Assembly: GCA_023473425.1 (NCBI GenBank)
Contig: JAMCYG010000021.1
Location: 1 to 64,000, forward strand
From: Candidatus Martarchaeota archaeon
GTDB taxonomy: Archaea; Micrarchaeota; Micrarchaeia; Micrarchaeales; Micrarchaeaceae
Length of the DNA stretch: 64,000 bases
Direction of reading: 5' to 3'
The number at the start of each line of letters is the position of its first letter. Position 1 is the first letter of the stretch. The translations under genes were made by a program, and so were the position numbers. A model generated the notes under the pieces. That model ran no database searches. It had not been told where the DNA came from and saw nothing but the letters and a program-made list of their open reading frames with translations. Of the stretch, positions 1 through 9,683 are shown one piece after another.

Positions 1-269
1 GCAGGGCCCATTTTCTCTATTTCATCAATGCCCTTTCCTTCTACATGTTCTGTGAGCATGCTGGCTGCTGCCATGCTTATTGCGCAACCATCCCCCTCAA
101 AGCTCATTTTTTTTATTTTGTCTTCATCTACTTTTATATAGACAGTTATCTTGTCTCCGCAGACTGGATTGAAGTCGCTATAGCTCCAGCTCGCATCATT
201 CATCTTGTACTTGTTCTCCGGATGTTCGTAATATGCGATTATCTCTTCTGCATACATATCTACTGGCAT
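1..269 (-). CDS. sufU: SufU/NifU-like Fe-S scaffold protein (C-terminus runs off window)
   Basis: Manual reverse translation: MPVDMYAEEIIAYYEHPENKYKMNDASWSYSDFNPVCGDKITVYIKVDEDKIKKMSFEGDGCAISMAAASMLTEHVEGKGIDEIEKMGPA; NPVCGD and GDGCAIS motifs; follows sufS. Confidence 0.9.
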   Translation of the reverse strand, partial: MPVDMYAEEIIAYYEHPENKYKMNDASWSYSDFNPVCGDKITVYIKVDEDKIKKMSFEGDGCAISMAAASMLTEHVEGKGIDEIEKMGP

Positions 270-280
270 GCGTCCACCAT

Positions 281-1561
281 TCAATTAAGCTTGAAAATCC
301 TCTTAACTTCACCTATCGCCTTTACAGCCGCGTCAACATCCTTCTCATCATTGTAGATGTAGAAGCTCATCCTAGATACTGCACCAACACCAAGCACATC
401 CTCTACGAGCGGCATAGCACAGTGGTGCCCTGCCCTTATCGCAATGCCATTCTCATCGAATATCTGTGCCACATCATGCGGATGGGCGCCCTTAATCGAG
501 AACGATATTACACCTCCCCGGTTTTTGATGTGCTTCGCATCCGGGCCATAGACCTTCAACCCGGCTATGCTACCAAGCTTCTCCATGGCATATCTGGTAA
601 GTTCCATCTCATGCTTCCTTATACTTTCCATCCCTATGCCATTAAGGTAATCTATTGCCGCGCTCATGCCTATGCCTCCTTCTATATTCGATGTCCCTGC
701 CTCAAATTTCCATGGCAGTTCATTCCATGTGTGGTCTTGGAATCCTACACTCCTTATCATGTCACCTCCGCCGAATATGGGCTCCATAGAATCGAGCAGC
801 TCCCTCTTGCCATATAGTGCGCCAATCCCTGTTGGCCCTAACATTTTGTGCCCGGACAATGCGAAGAAGTCGCACCCTATTTCACTGACATTCACTGGCA
901 TGTGCGGTGCCGATTGTGCGCCGTCAACAAGGACTATGCCGCCATGCTCATGAGTCATCCTTGTTATTTTCTTCACATCATTTATCGTGCCAAGGACATT
1001 CGATGCATGGGAAACTGCAAATATTTTCGGATTTTTGCTTAGCTGTTCCTCAAGGCTGCTCTCATCGATGGCGCTCTTGTCTTCGTTTAGCATGACATAA
1101 TCAAGCACGGCACCTGTCCTCTGTGCGAGCATCTGCCAAGGCACTATATTGCTATGGTGTTCCATTTGGGTTATTAGTATGTGGTCACCATTCTTGATAT
1201 TAGCACCGCCCCAACTGAGTGCTGCTAAGTTTATCGCTTCTGTGGTATTCCTCACATACACAATTTCCTGATACGATTTCGCACCGATGAACTTCGCTAG
1301 TTTTACCTTCGATGCGGTGTATTCCTCGGTCGCCTGTTCTGATATCTTGTATATGCCCCTATGTATGTTGGCATTAAATGTTTTGTAATAATTAGATATT
1401 GCATCTATCACTTGAATAGGCTTCTGCGATGTTGCTGCGCTGTCAAGGTATACGAGCCTCTTCCCATTCATGCTCGTTCCGAGTATAGGGAAGTCCTTCT
1501 TTATCGATTCTACATCAATTCCGCGTTTTGTAATGCTTGCCTTGGACGCCATTTTGTTCAC
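281..1561 (-). CDS. sufS: Cysteine desulfurase SufS
   Basis: 426 aa ORF; class-V aminotransferase motifs (HHSNIVPWQ, SGHKMLGPTGIG, RAGHHCAMP). Confidence 0.95.
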   Translation of the reverse strand: MNKMASKASITKRGIDVESIKKDFPILGTSMNGKRLVYLDSAATSQKPIQVIDAISNYYKTFNANIHRGIYKISEQATEEYTASKVKLAKFIGAKSYQEIVYVRNTTEAINLAALSWGGANIKNGDHILITQMEHHSNIVPWQMLAQRTGAVLDYVMLNEDKSAIDESSLEEQLSKNPKIFAVSHASNVLGTINDVKKITRMTHEHGGIVLVDGAQSAPHMPVNVSEIGCDFFALSGHKMLGPTGIGALYGKRELLDSMEPIFGGGDMIRSVGFQDHTWNELPWKFEAGTSNIEGGIGMSAAIDYLNGIGMESIRKHEMELTRYAMEKLGSIAGLKVYGPDAKHIKNRGGVISFSIKGAHPHDVAQIFDENGIAIRAGHHCAMPLVEDVLGVGAVSRMSFYIYNDEKDVDAAVKAIGEVKRIFKLN

Positions 1562-1563
1562 TT

Positions 1564-2313
1564 CTAATTTTTGCCTTCACTACCTATATAGCTGTTATAC
1601 CCTTCCTTCTCAAGCTTTTCAGAAAGTTCGCTGCCCCCATTCGCTACGATCTTGCCATCAACCATAACATGCACAAAATCTGGCTTCACATACTCAAGTA
1701 TCCTGGTGTGGTGCGTTATTATCAGCATTCCTGGCTTGGCGCTTTCGGCTATCTCGTTTATTTTTTCAGCGACTACCTTTATCGCATCTATGTCGAGCCC
1801 AGAGTCAGGCTCATCAAGTATTGCTATTCCTGGCTTCAGCAAGGATAGCTGAAGCATCTCGGCCTTCTTCTTCTCCCCCCCTGAAAATCCCTGGTTGAGC
1901 GACCTTCCTATAAATTCATTGCCTAGTTTAAGCTGCGATATCTCGTTCCTTACATCCTTCATGAAATCTTTCATTACTACTGCTTTGCCATCGACTGACT
2001 CCTTTGCAGTGCGCAGAAAACTGATGAATCCGACTCCTTCTATCTCTAAGGGGTCCTGGAACTGCAGGAAAATGCCCAGCCTGGCCCGCTTGTCAGTTGA
2101 AAGCCCTATTATGCTCTTTCCGTCTACTAATATATCTCCCCCTGTCACCACGAGCTTCGGGTGCCCCATTATGGCCTTTGCTAATGTGCTCTTGCCAGAA
2201 CCATTCGGGCCCATTATTACGTGCTTCTCCCCGCTTCCGACGACTAGGTCTATGCCTTTTAATATGCTTTTATCCGCTGCACTTACATGAAGATCTTTTA
2301 TTTCCAGCTTCAT
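1564..2313 (-). CDS. sufC: Fe-S assembly ATPase SufC
   Basis: Walker A GPNGSGKST, signature FSGGEKKKAEMLQ, LDEPDSGLD. Confidence 0.95.
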   Translation of the reverse strand: MKLEIKDLHVSAADKSILKGIDLVVGSGEKHVIMGPNGSGKSTLAKAIMGHPKLVVTGGDILVDGKSIIGLSTDKRARLGIFLQFQDPLEIEGVGFISFLRTAKESVDGKAVVMKDFMKDVRNEISQLKLGNEFIGRSLNQGFSGGEKKKAEMLQLSLLKPGIAILDEPDSGLDIDAIKVVAEKINEIAESAKPGMLIITHHTRILEYVKPDFVHVMVDGKIVANGGSELSEKLEKEGYNSYIGSEGKN

Positions 2314-2317
2314 ACCA

Positions 2318-2650
2318 TCACTTGACTATCAGCCTGCATTTAAAATTAACATTGTCCTGACATATGCTACACATGTGCCTCTGAGCCTTATTGTCATTTC
2401 TGCTTACAACTCCCTCTACCATCTTTTTGAGTTTGCTTCTTCTTATTACTATACCTGTGCTCTCCCTCTCAACCTTGTTAGGGTTAAGATACTTGCTAAC
2501 TGCCGCCTGCGTAACTCCGAGTAGCGAAGCTATCTCCTCCTGCGTTTTTCCATAATTTGTGGCAAGAATCTTAGCAGAGCTTTCCCTCAGCTTTGGTAAT
2601 ATAATCTTGTACACCTTTTCGTAATTAGAAAGCATGCGTATCCCTCTCAA
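2318..2650 (-). CDS. HTH transcriptional regulator with C-terminal Cys cluster, embedded in suf operon
   Basis: HTH segment TQEEIASLLGVTQAAVSKYL; C-terminal CSICQDNVNFKC; start overlaps sufD stop. Confidence 0.75.
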   Translation of the reverse strand: MRGIRMLSNYEKVYKIILPKLRESSAKILATNYGKTQEEIASLLGVTQAAVSKYLNPNKVERESTGIVIRRSKLKKMVEGVVSRNDNKAQRHMCSICQDNVNFKCRLIVK

Positions 2651-3855
2651 TCATTCTTAATCACTATGCTGTTGCCAGAGGCGTCCCAGACGCCTACTGA
2701 TTGCATCTCTGGCAGATTCCCGTAGCTGCCGTCATTTATCTTTTTTGATACCATCGACATTGCGAGCTCTTTTGCTATAGGGTTGCGTATTTTCGATATG
2801 ACCCGCGTAAGAAAAGCCGCTGTTATCAGTTCCTTTGCGCTCTTCGCTTTGATGCCTCTTGACATCATGTAAAACAATTTATCTTCTTCTAAAGGACCTG
2901 CAGAAGCGGCATGCGTGGCCTTTACATCGCTCTCGTCTATCGACATGTCAGGCAATGCTGTTATCTTAGAATCCTTGCTGAGCAACAGTCCTTCCTGGTG
3001 TATGTTTGAAAAGGCAGACTTAGCCCCGTGATATATTTTTGCATAACCTTTGAGAAAGCATGTTGCAGAATCATCCATAACGGCAGTCGAATTAAGCACC
3101 GCCCTGGTATTTTTCCCTATGTTGCTTATCCTAGACATCAGGTCGAACTTCTGCTCACCTGCACCTAAAGCTATCTCATTTGCCTCGATTGAGCTTCCAT
3201 CAGTATCTGCATCAAATACGTTTCGCACTCTTACATGGGATCCGCCTATATAGGTCCCATTAGAAAACAACTTAGCCTTCTCACCCACACTGCCATTGAA
3301 ATATGATGCAGATATGGTTGATTTCCCCTCATTATGGAGTGCATTTATCTCCACGTTCGAGCCGTCACCTGCTTCTACGCTATGAATTACTCCAGCAAAT
3401 GATATGTTATCTCCTGCGCTGCTATACCATTCTAATAAAGATAAATCCGCGCGCTTTCCAACAATAATCTTAACTTTTGCGGCAAGTCCCTTTGATGAAT
3501 TCACAAACAGTATGTTAAGAGATTTTTTGGCATTGTCAGGGACTCTGATTTCTACTACATGCCTGTGCTTCTCTTCCACTATTGACTCAAACATATCATC
3601 CGCTGCGTTATGGGTGTCATCGCCGGTCCTTTTAGCTATAGTTATTGCTGTATTGTGTGTGATGACTTCAGTACTTCCTATAATAGCATCGAAGCTTATC
3701 GCTACACCCGCGAGGCCATCTCTCACGAACCTGTCTAGGTCCATGTCCTCCTCCCTTTCTAGGCTACCTTCTATGGCTTCTTCAGGAAGTGCGACATAGT
3801 GCTTCTTGAATAGCTCGTTTGTCTCCTGCGGGATGAGGCTGCGTTTCCCAAGCAT
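2647..3855 (-). CDS. sufD: SufD-like Fe-S assembly protein
   Basis: SufBD family C-terminus (KATHAASAGPLEEDKLFYMMSRGI), adjacent to sufB. Confidence 0.9.
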   Translation of the reverse strand: MLGKRSLIPQETNELFKKHYVALPEEAIEGSLEREEDMDLDRFVRDGLAGVAISFDAIIGSTEVITHNTAITIAKRTGDDTHNAADDMFESIVEEKHRHVVEIRVPDNAKKSLNILFVNSSKGLAAKVKIIVGKRADLSLLEWYSSAGDNISFAGVIHSVEAGDGSNVEINALHNEGKSTISASYFNGSVGEKAKLFSNGTYIGGSHVRVRNVFDADTDGSSIEANEIALGAGEQKFDLMSRISNIGKNTRAVLNSTAVMDDSATCFLKGYAKIYHGAKSAFSNIHQEGLLLSKDSKITALPDMSIDESDVKATHAASAGPLEEDKLFYMMSRGIKAKSAKELITAAFLTRVISKIRNPIAKELAMSMVSKKINDGSYGNLPEMQSVGVWDASGNSIVIKND

Positions 3856-3866
3856 TAAATCATCAA

Positions 3867-5351
3867 TTATCCGACAGAGTTCGATGTATCCAGCTTTATC
3901 AGTCTTTTCAACTCAATGGAATATTCCATCGGCAAAACTCTAGCAAGGGGCTCTATGAAACCAAGTACTATAGTAGCAAGTGCATCGTCTTCACTCATGC
4001 CTCTCGACATCATGTAAAACAACTGGTCTTCGCCTATCTTTCCAGTAGTGGCTTCGTGTGTTATAGTCGCTGTGCTGTTGTATATCTCATTGTAAGGGAA
4101 CGTGTTCGTCTTTGCTGTGTCGTCAAGCAGGAGTGCATCGCATCTTACAGTTGACTTGACGTTGTCTGCGTTCTTGGCTATGTGCAATAATCCCCTATAC
4201 GTTGTCACCCCGCTCCCTTTCGATACGCTCTTTGATACGATTTTCGACGTGGTATCTGGAGCAAGATGATATATCTTGCCACCAGAATCCTGCACTTGAT
4301 TGTTTCCAGCGACTGCTATAGAAACGATCTCGCCGCGTGCTCCCTTCCCCTTAAGGAATACGCTGGGATATTTCATGTTTATTCCGCTACCAACGTTTCC
4401 ATCGATCCATTCTACACTGGCATTTTCGTAGGCAAAAGCACGCTGAGTAACAAGATTGTAAACGTTTTTCGACCAATTCTGAATCGTTACATACCTCACA
4501 TGGGAGTTTTTGTGTGCGACTATCTCTACAACAGCAGCGTGAAGCGATGAGCTCATATATATTGGGGCCGTGCAGCCCTCTATATATGTTATGTCCGTGT
4601 TCGCCATATCGCTACCTTCGTCTGCTATTATGAGCGTTCTCTCAAACTGGCCTGCCTTTTCCGCATTTATCCTGAAGTAGGCCTGAAGAGGCGCTGCAAC
4701 TTTAACGCCTTTAGGTACGTAAATGAATGAGCCGCCGCTCCAAACCGCAGTATTGAGTGCAGCAAACTTGTTATCGCTGGCTGGGATTACGGTACCGAAA
4801 TACTTCTTAACCAGTTCAGGATAGTCTTTAACTGCCTGGTCCATGCTAGTAAATATAACTCCTTGTGCCTCAAGCTCCTTTTTTATATTGGAATACACAA
4901 CCTCCGAATCGTACTGCGCTTCGGCTCCAGCAAAGAACTTCTTTTCTGCCTCTGGTATGCCTAATTTATCAAACGTCCTCTTTATGTCTTCAGGCACTGC
5001 ATCCCAGCTATTTCCTTTGCTCTTGTCGCTGGGCCTCAAGTAGTAATATATATCATTGAAGTCTATCTTGCTGAGGTCAGCACCCCACGTTGGTATGGGC
5101 TTACTGTAGAATATCTTAAGCGCGTCAAGCCTCTTCTGCAGCATCCAGTCCGGTTCGCCTTTTATTTTAGATATCTCACGCACTATTTCTTCGGACAGGC
5201 CCTTTTTCGTTTTAAATTTGTACTCGAATTTGTCATTAAAACCATACTTCTCGAGATATTCATCCTTCTGCAGGACCTCTTCGCCGCTTACAGTTTCCTC
5301 TACCCTTTCAACCATCCTTACCACATGCTTTATTGCAGCATTATAACTCAC
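3867..5351 (-). CDS. sufB: Fe-S assembly protein SufB
   Basis: 494 aa; WSGGSFIYVPKGVKV, EGCTAPIY, ATITHEATTGKIGEDQLFYMMSRG. Confidence 0.95.
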   Translation of the reverse strand: MSYNAAIKHVVRMVERVEETVSGEEVLQKDEYLEKYGFNDKFEYKFKTKKGLSEEIVREISKIKGEPDWMLQKRLDALKIFYSKPIPTWGADLSKIDFNDIYYYLRPSDKSKGNSWDAVPEDIKRTFDKLGIPEAEKKFFAGAEAQYDSEVVYSNIKKELEAQGVIFTSMDQAVKDYPELVKKYFGTVIPASDNKFAALNTAVWSGGSFIYVPKGVKVAAPLQAYFRINAEKAGQFERTLIIADEGSDMANTDITYIEGCTAPIYMSSSLHAAVVEIVAHKNSHVRYVTIQNWSKNVYNLVTQRAFAYENASVEWIDGNVGSGINMKYPSVFLKGKGARGEIVSIAVAGNNQVQDSGGKIYHLAPDTTSKIVSKSVSKGSGVTTYRGLLHIAKNADNVKSTVRCDALLLDDTAKTNTFPYNEIYNSTATITHEATTGKIGEDQLFYMMSRGMSEDDALATIVLGFIEPLARVLPMEYSIELKRLIKLDTSNSVG

Positions 5352-5486
5352 TTATAATAACTACTTATACTCTCGCATCTGCGTTTTTAAACCTTCTGCT
5401 GCAAATGGGCGCAGAACCTACATCATGTGCTTGTCGCAACAGTAAACATAATTAAGCTTTAATCAACATTGTGTTAGGGTGATTAA

Positions 5487-7118
5487 ATGGCTAAAGCAGC
5501 TTTTACTAACGAATTTACATACAGAAATATGCTTGAGGCTGGCGAAGAAGACAGATTTGACGAGCTCTTTGACGCCGCTGCAGAGAAAATTAAGGCGTCT
5601 TTCGGCAAAAAGTACCCTATGTACATAGGCGGCAAGGAGACATATGCTGATAAGGAACTGATAGAAAAATCCCCAATAAGCAGCGATATGGTTATAGGAT
5701 ATTTTCAGAAGGGTACTAGGGAACACTCCAAAGAAGCCGTGGAAAGCGCCAGAGAAGCGTTCAAAGAATGGAAAGAGGTTGACTACAAGAAAAGAGCAGA
5801 CATCTTCTTGAAGGCGGCCGACATAATAGCCAAGGACAAGTTCAATCTTGGCGCTATACTTAGTTTTGAGAATGGCAAGTCAAGATACGAGTCTATAGGA
5901 GAAGTGGATGAGGCGATCGACTTTCTGAGATATTACTCCAATGAGCTTATCGCCAACAAGGGTTATGTGAGGAAGACGAAGCTGCAGGGCAGCAAAAGCT
6001 CAGTTAAGGCTGGGTTTCAGGGCGCACCATCTGCAGAGGAAAAAGTAACGATATCTATGAAGCCATATGGGGTGTTCGGTGTTATAGCCCCTTTCAATTT
6101 CCCAGTGTCTATATCAGTGGGGATGAGCGCAGGTGCACTCATAACCGGCAATACGGTGGTTTTCAAGCCGTCTTCAACTGACAACATGTCGATGCTTACT
6201 GGCCTAAGAATCTACGAAATATTCAGGGAAGCCGGAGTCCCGGATGGTGTGTTCAACTACGTGACAGGGCCAGGATCGGAAGTTGGCGATGAGCTAGTAT
6301 CTAACAAGCATGTTGCTGGAATAGTATTTACCGGTTCGAAGAGCACTGGCTTGAACATGGTGGCAAAGGTGTTCGGTTCCGGAATGCAGAAGGTGTTTAT
6401 CGTAGAGATGGGTGGGAAGAACCCTGCAATAATATCAAAATATGCCGATATATCTTCGGCGGTGAATGGTGTTGCGAGTGCGGCATTCGGATTTGCAGGG
6501 CAGAAATGCAGTGCGCTTTCAAGGGTCTACGTGCACGAGTCTATCAAAGAGGTATTTGTCTCGTCTTTGATAGACAAGCTCAGATCCCTCAAGATTGGAA
6601 ATCCGATGAACAAGGACAATTACATAGGCCCTCTCATAAGCGAATCAGCATATAAGAGGTACAACGAGTCTGTAGAAAAAGCGAAGGGTTCAGGGGTCAT
6701 ACTCTATGGTGGAAAGACGGTTAATACGGGACTGAACGGCTATTATGTCGAACCCACACTAGTTGAGCTTAGGCACGAACATGACCTTGTACATACAGAA
6801 CTGTTTCTCCCGTTCCTGACGATCACTACCTACAAGGACTTCACAGAGGCACTGAAGTATGCAAATGACGTTGAATACGGGCTCACAGCAGGCCTGTACA
6901 GCAAAAACAGGAAAGAGATAAAGGAGTTCTCTAAAGCAATAGAGGCTGGTGTGGTGTACATAAACAGAGAAGTGAGTGCCACAACTGGGGCTATAGTCGG
7001 GTTACATACATTCGTTGGGTGGAAGGGCAGCGGGTTAACCGGCAAGGGCACAGGCAGCAAGTCCTATCTTCAGCAGTTCATGAGAGAGCAGAGCATGTCG
7101 ATCACGTCAGGAAAGTAG
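5487..7118 (+). CDS. Aldehyde dehydrogenase (1-pyrroline-5-carboxylate dehydrogenase-like)
   Basis: 543 aa; FNFPVSISV, EMGGKNPAII, FAGQKCSALSR, VGWKGSG; upstream AGGGTGAT-TAA-ATG. Confidence 0.85.
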   Translation: MAKAAFTNEFTYRNMLEAGEEDRFDELFDAAAEKIKASFGKKYPMYIGGKETYADKELIEKSPISSDMVIGYFQKGTREHSKEAVESAREAFKEWKEVDYKKRADIFLKAADIIAKDKFNLGAILSFENGKSRYESIGEVDEAIDFLRYYSNELIANKGYVRKTKLQGSKSSVKAGFQGAPSAEEKVTISMKPYGVFGVIAPFNFPVSISVGMSAGALITGNTVVFKPSSTDNMSMLTGLRIYEIFREAGVPDGVFNYVTGPGSEVGDELVSNKHVAGIVFTGSKSTGLNMVAKVFGSGMQKVFIVEMGGKNPAIISKYADISSAVNGVASAAFGFAGQKCSALSRVYVHESIKEVFVSSLIDKLRSLKIGNPMNKDNYIGPLISESAYKRYNESVEKAKGSGVILYGGKTVNTGLNGYYVEPTLVELRHEHDLVHTELFLPFLTITTYKDFTEALKYANDVEYGLTAGLYSKNRKEIKEFSKAIEAGVVYINREVSATTGAIVGLHTFVGWKGSGLTGKGTGSKSYLQQFMREQSMSITSGK

Positions 7119-7120
7119 CA

Positions 7121-7549
7121 ATGCTTAATGGTGAGGCGTTGTTCTCCTATCTCATGTACCGGTTTCAAAAGTACCATAAGGGTAAGATCAGCATAGATGG
7201 AAGGCAGTTTAGCGCCATATACGCCGACTCGCTTCCAAAGCAGATCGTCGGCCTTATGTACAGGGATGGCATAGGAAATGACGAGTGCATGCTGTTCGTT
7301 TTTAGCCGCGAGGGTTCTCATCCGATATGGATGCACAACATGCGGTTCCCAATAGACGTTATATGGCTAGATTCTACTGGTAGTGTGATTCATATAGAAG
7401 AAGGGCTCCAACCCTGCAGATCACTGTTAGGATGCAAGCAGTATGGAGGCGAGTCGCACTCCAAATACGTTATTGAATTCATGAAAGGAACAGTTGCAAA
7501 GAATGGGATAAACATGAAGTCCAGAATGAATCTGGACAATGGAAAATAA
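7121..7549 (+). CDS. DUF192 family protein
   Basis: GLMYRDGIGNDECMLFVF ... HPIWMHNMRFPIDVIWLD; ATG at 7121 fits better than the ORF-track start. Confidence 0.8.
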   Translation: MLNGEALFSYLMYRFQKYHKGKISIDGRQFSAIYADSLPKQIVGLMYRDGIGNDECMLFVFSREGSHPIWMHNMRFPIDVIWLDSTGSVIHIEEGLQPCRSLLGCKQYGGESHSKYVIEFMKGTVAKNGINMKSRMNLDNGK

Positions 7550-7563
7550 TGGAGAAGGTAAAT

Positions 7564-7800
7564 TTATCTCCTTCCCCTCCTGTTCATCTTGGCTCTCGCC
7601 ACATATCCCTTCTTGTCTATGAAGTACAGGTAGCCTTCCTCTCTCCTTATCTTCTCGCTGCCGACTTTGGCCTTCCTTCCCCTCCTATTCGTCTTCATAG
7701 GCGATCTCCAAACAAAGCCGTCCTTTCCGAGATAGTAAAGATATCCATCTTCCTTATCAACGGCTTCTCTTCCAATTCTCTCAGCCATTTTTTTCACCAA
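7564..7800 (-). CDS. Small basic protein with two tandem aromatic/basic repeats, function unknown
   Basis: EDGYLYYLGKDGFVWRSPMKTNRRGRK followed by EEGYLYFIDKKGYVARAKMNRRGRR. Confidence 0.7.
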   Translation of the reverse strand: MVKKMAERIGREAVDKEDGYLYYLGKDGFVWRSPMKTNRRGRKAKVGSEKIRREEGYLYFIDKKGYVARAKMNRRGRR

Positions 7801-7998
7801 TAACTATCCTCTAGATAAGTTTAAATATTTATCGTCGTAATGCCGTCAGAGACGCTGACGTGAATTTGATATATAAATGTGACCATGAATCAAAAGATTT
7901 ATGAACCACGCAATCCGCAGTCTATGACAAGAGTAAAAGAGGAAAGGGAACTATTTAATTATTGCAAGGTATCTATTGGATACTGTAAAAGTGATTTG

Positions 7999-8745
7999 AT
8001 GACTGACATAAAGATGATAAAAAATGTCGACATAAGCGGATATACGCTCATAGAGGGGTTCCCTGGGCTGGGCCTTGTCGGTCCGATGGCCATAAGCTAC
8101 ATGATAGACAAACTCGGAATGGAGTATATTGGCTACATAACAAGCGAGAAGTTTCCCCCAATAATATCTATACACAAGAGCGAAGCGATGCCTCCTGTGA
8201 GGTTGTATGCTAGTAAGGAGCACAAGATAGTTTCGATCTTCGCGGAATTCGCAATTGCTGCACAGATGGTAAAGGAAGTGGGTGATGTTGTATACCAATT
8301 TCTGCAGAAAAGCGGCATCAAGAGAGTGATATGCATAGGGGGACTGCCCGCTGCAGGCGCAGAAAGCGATATGACATACGCAATTGCATCTAACCAATCC
8401 GAGCTCAAGCTCGCAAAGGCGGCTGGAATAACGCCGATAGTCGACGGGGTTTCAGCAGGGGTCAGTGCTATACTAATAACCGATGCTATAGCGGACAAGA
8501 AGCCTATTCCGATAACAAACATACTGGTGCCGGTAGACCAGAGCATAGTCGACCCGAGGTACGCCGAGCTCGCGATAAAGTCCATAGACCGTCTTTTGGG
8601 GCTTAAAATAGACGTTTCAGAACTGGAGACCGAGGCGAAGGAGGTTGAGGAGAAGGTCCAGGAGCTCCTAAAGAAGAGCAAGGAGAGTCACGAAGAATAC
8701 AAGAAAATATCCGGCACGGGCGGGGATGACAAGATGTATGGCTGA
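7999..8745 (+). CDS. Proteasome assembly chaperone family (PAC2) protein
   Basis: LIEGFPGLGLVGPMAISYMI; ICIGGLPA; in-frame ATG at 7999. Confidence 0.85.
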   Translation: MTDIKMIKNVDISGYTLIEGFPGLGLVGPMAISYMIDKLGMEYIGYITSEKFPPIISIHKSEAMPPVRLYASKEHKIVSIFAEFAIAAQMVKEVGDVVYQFLQKSGIKRVICIGGLPAAGAESDMTYAIASNQSELKLAKAAGITPIVDGVSAGVSAILITDAIADKKPIPITNILVPVDQSIVDPRYAELAIKSIDRLLGLKIDVSELETEAKEVEEKVQELLKKSKESHEEYKKISGTGGDDKMYG

Positions 8746-8772
8746 TCTGCTCTGCAGGCTTTTGGCGTTCGA

Positions 8773-9375
8773 ATGATGGTAGTAGACATAGAGACGTCAG
8801 GCATCAATCCAGACACCAATTCTATACTAAGCATAGGTGCCGTAGACTTCGGGAAACCTAAGAATACATTCTACGGCGAATGCAGAATCAGGCGCGGAGC
8901 GCACTGCGATAAAGAGGCCCTGAAAATCAACGGCTTCTCTGAAAGCGAGATCAAGGACAAGCGTAAGGTAACTGAAAAGGAACTTGTTGAGCGATTTGCC
9001 AAATGGAAGGAAAGTGTGGAAGACGCCACAATCGCGGGCCACAACGTCCATTTTGATCTTGCGTTCCTAAAATCTGCAGCACGCAGGTATGGCACTGACC
9101 TCAACATTGGCAACAGGATTGTAGATATGCATACCTTGGCATACTCAGACATGCTTTCGAATGGAATCGCCATACCTCTGAAAGATAACAGGACCGCGAT
9201 AACCTCTGACATTGTATACGCTTATGTGGGCCTTAAAAGCGAGCCAAAGCCGCACAATGCACTAACAGGCGCTAAAATGGAAGCGGAAGCGATATGCAGG
9301 CTGATGTTCCAGAAGGGCATGCTAGACGAGTTCGCAGGCTATGGGCTTCCAAAGCGCCATTCAAAGACGCGCTGA
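8773..9375 (+). CDS. DEDD-family 3'-5' exonuclease (DnaQ-like)
   Basis: VVDIETSGINP, GHNVHFDLAFL, PHNALTGAKMEAEAI. Confidence 0.85.
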   Translation: MMVVDIETSGINPDTNSILSIGAVDFGKPKNTFYGECRIRRGAHCDKEALKINGFSESEIKDKRKVTEKELVERFAKWKESVEDATIAGHNVHFDLAFLKSAARRYGTDLNIGNRIVDMHTLAYSDMLSNGIAIPLKDNRTAITSDIVYAYVGLKSEPKPHNALTGAKMEAEAICRLMFQKGMLDEFAGYGLPKRHSKTR

Positions 9376-9420
9376 CTTGCAAAAGGTAATAAGCCTTCCA
9401 GCTATATTATTTTCAGATAT

Positions 9421-9523
9421 GCAGGGGTAGCAAAGTCTGGTTTGGCTCTGGCCACGGAAAACTGCGCGGGACTTAAGATCCCGTGGTCTAGCACCTTCGT
9501 GAGTTCAAATCTCACCCCCTGCA
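9421..9523 (+). tRNA. tRNA-Leu(TAA), class II, with putative D-loop intron
   Basis: Acceptor GCAGGGG/CCCCTGC; anticodon stem CGGGA-CTTAAGA-TCCCG; T-arm GTGAG-TTCAAAT-CTCAC; 103 nt. Confidence 0.9.
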
Positions 9524-9683
9524 CATAAAAACTGGCCAATGTCATGTTCCGAGCAAAGGGTTTATATAGCTTAATCCAATAAGTAAATTGCGACTGCATG
9601 AAGGCAATCTAGACTTATTGCTGTTTGTGGTAAGCCGCATTCTAAAACGGTATTATCCTCAATTCTGAAACCCTGAAAAGTGT

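Noticed and set aside
9560-9680. Possible C/D sRNA (GCATGAAGG...CTGA) between tRNA-Leu and the reductase gene
   Set aside because: C box does not match consensus and no C'/D' pair is present.
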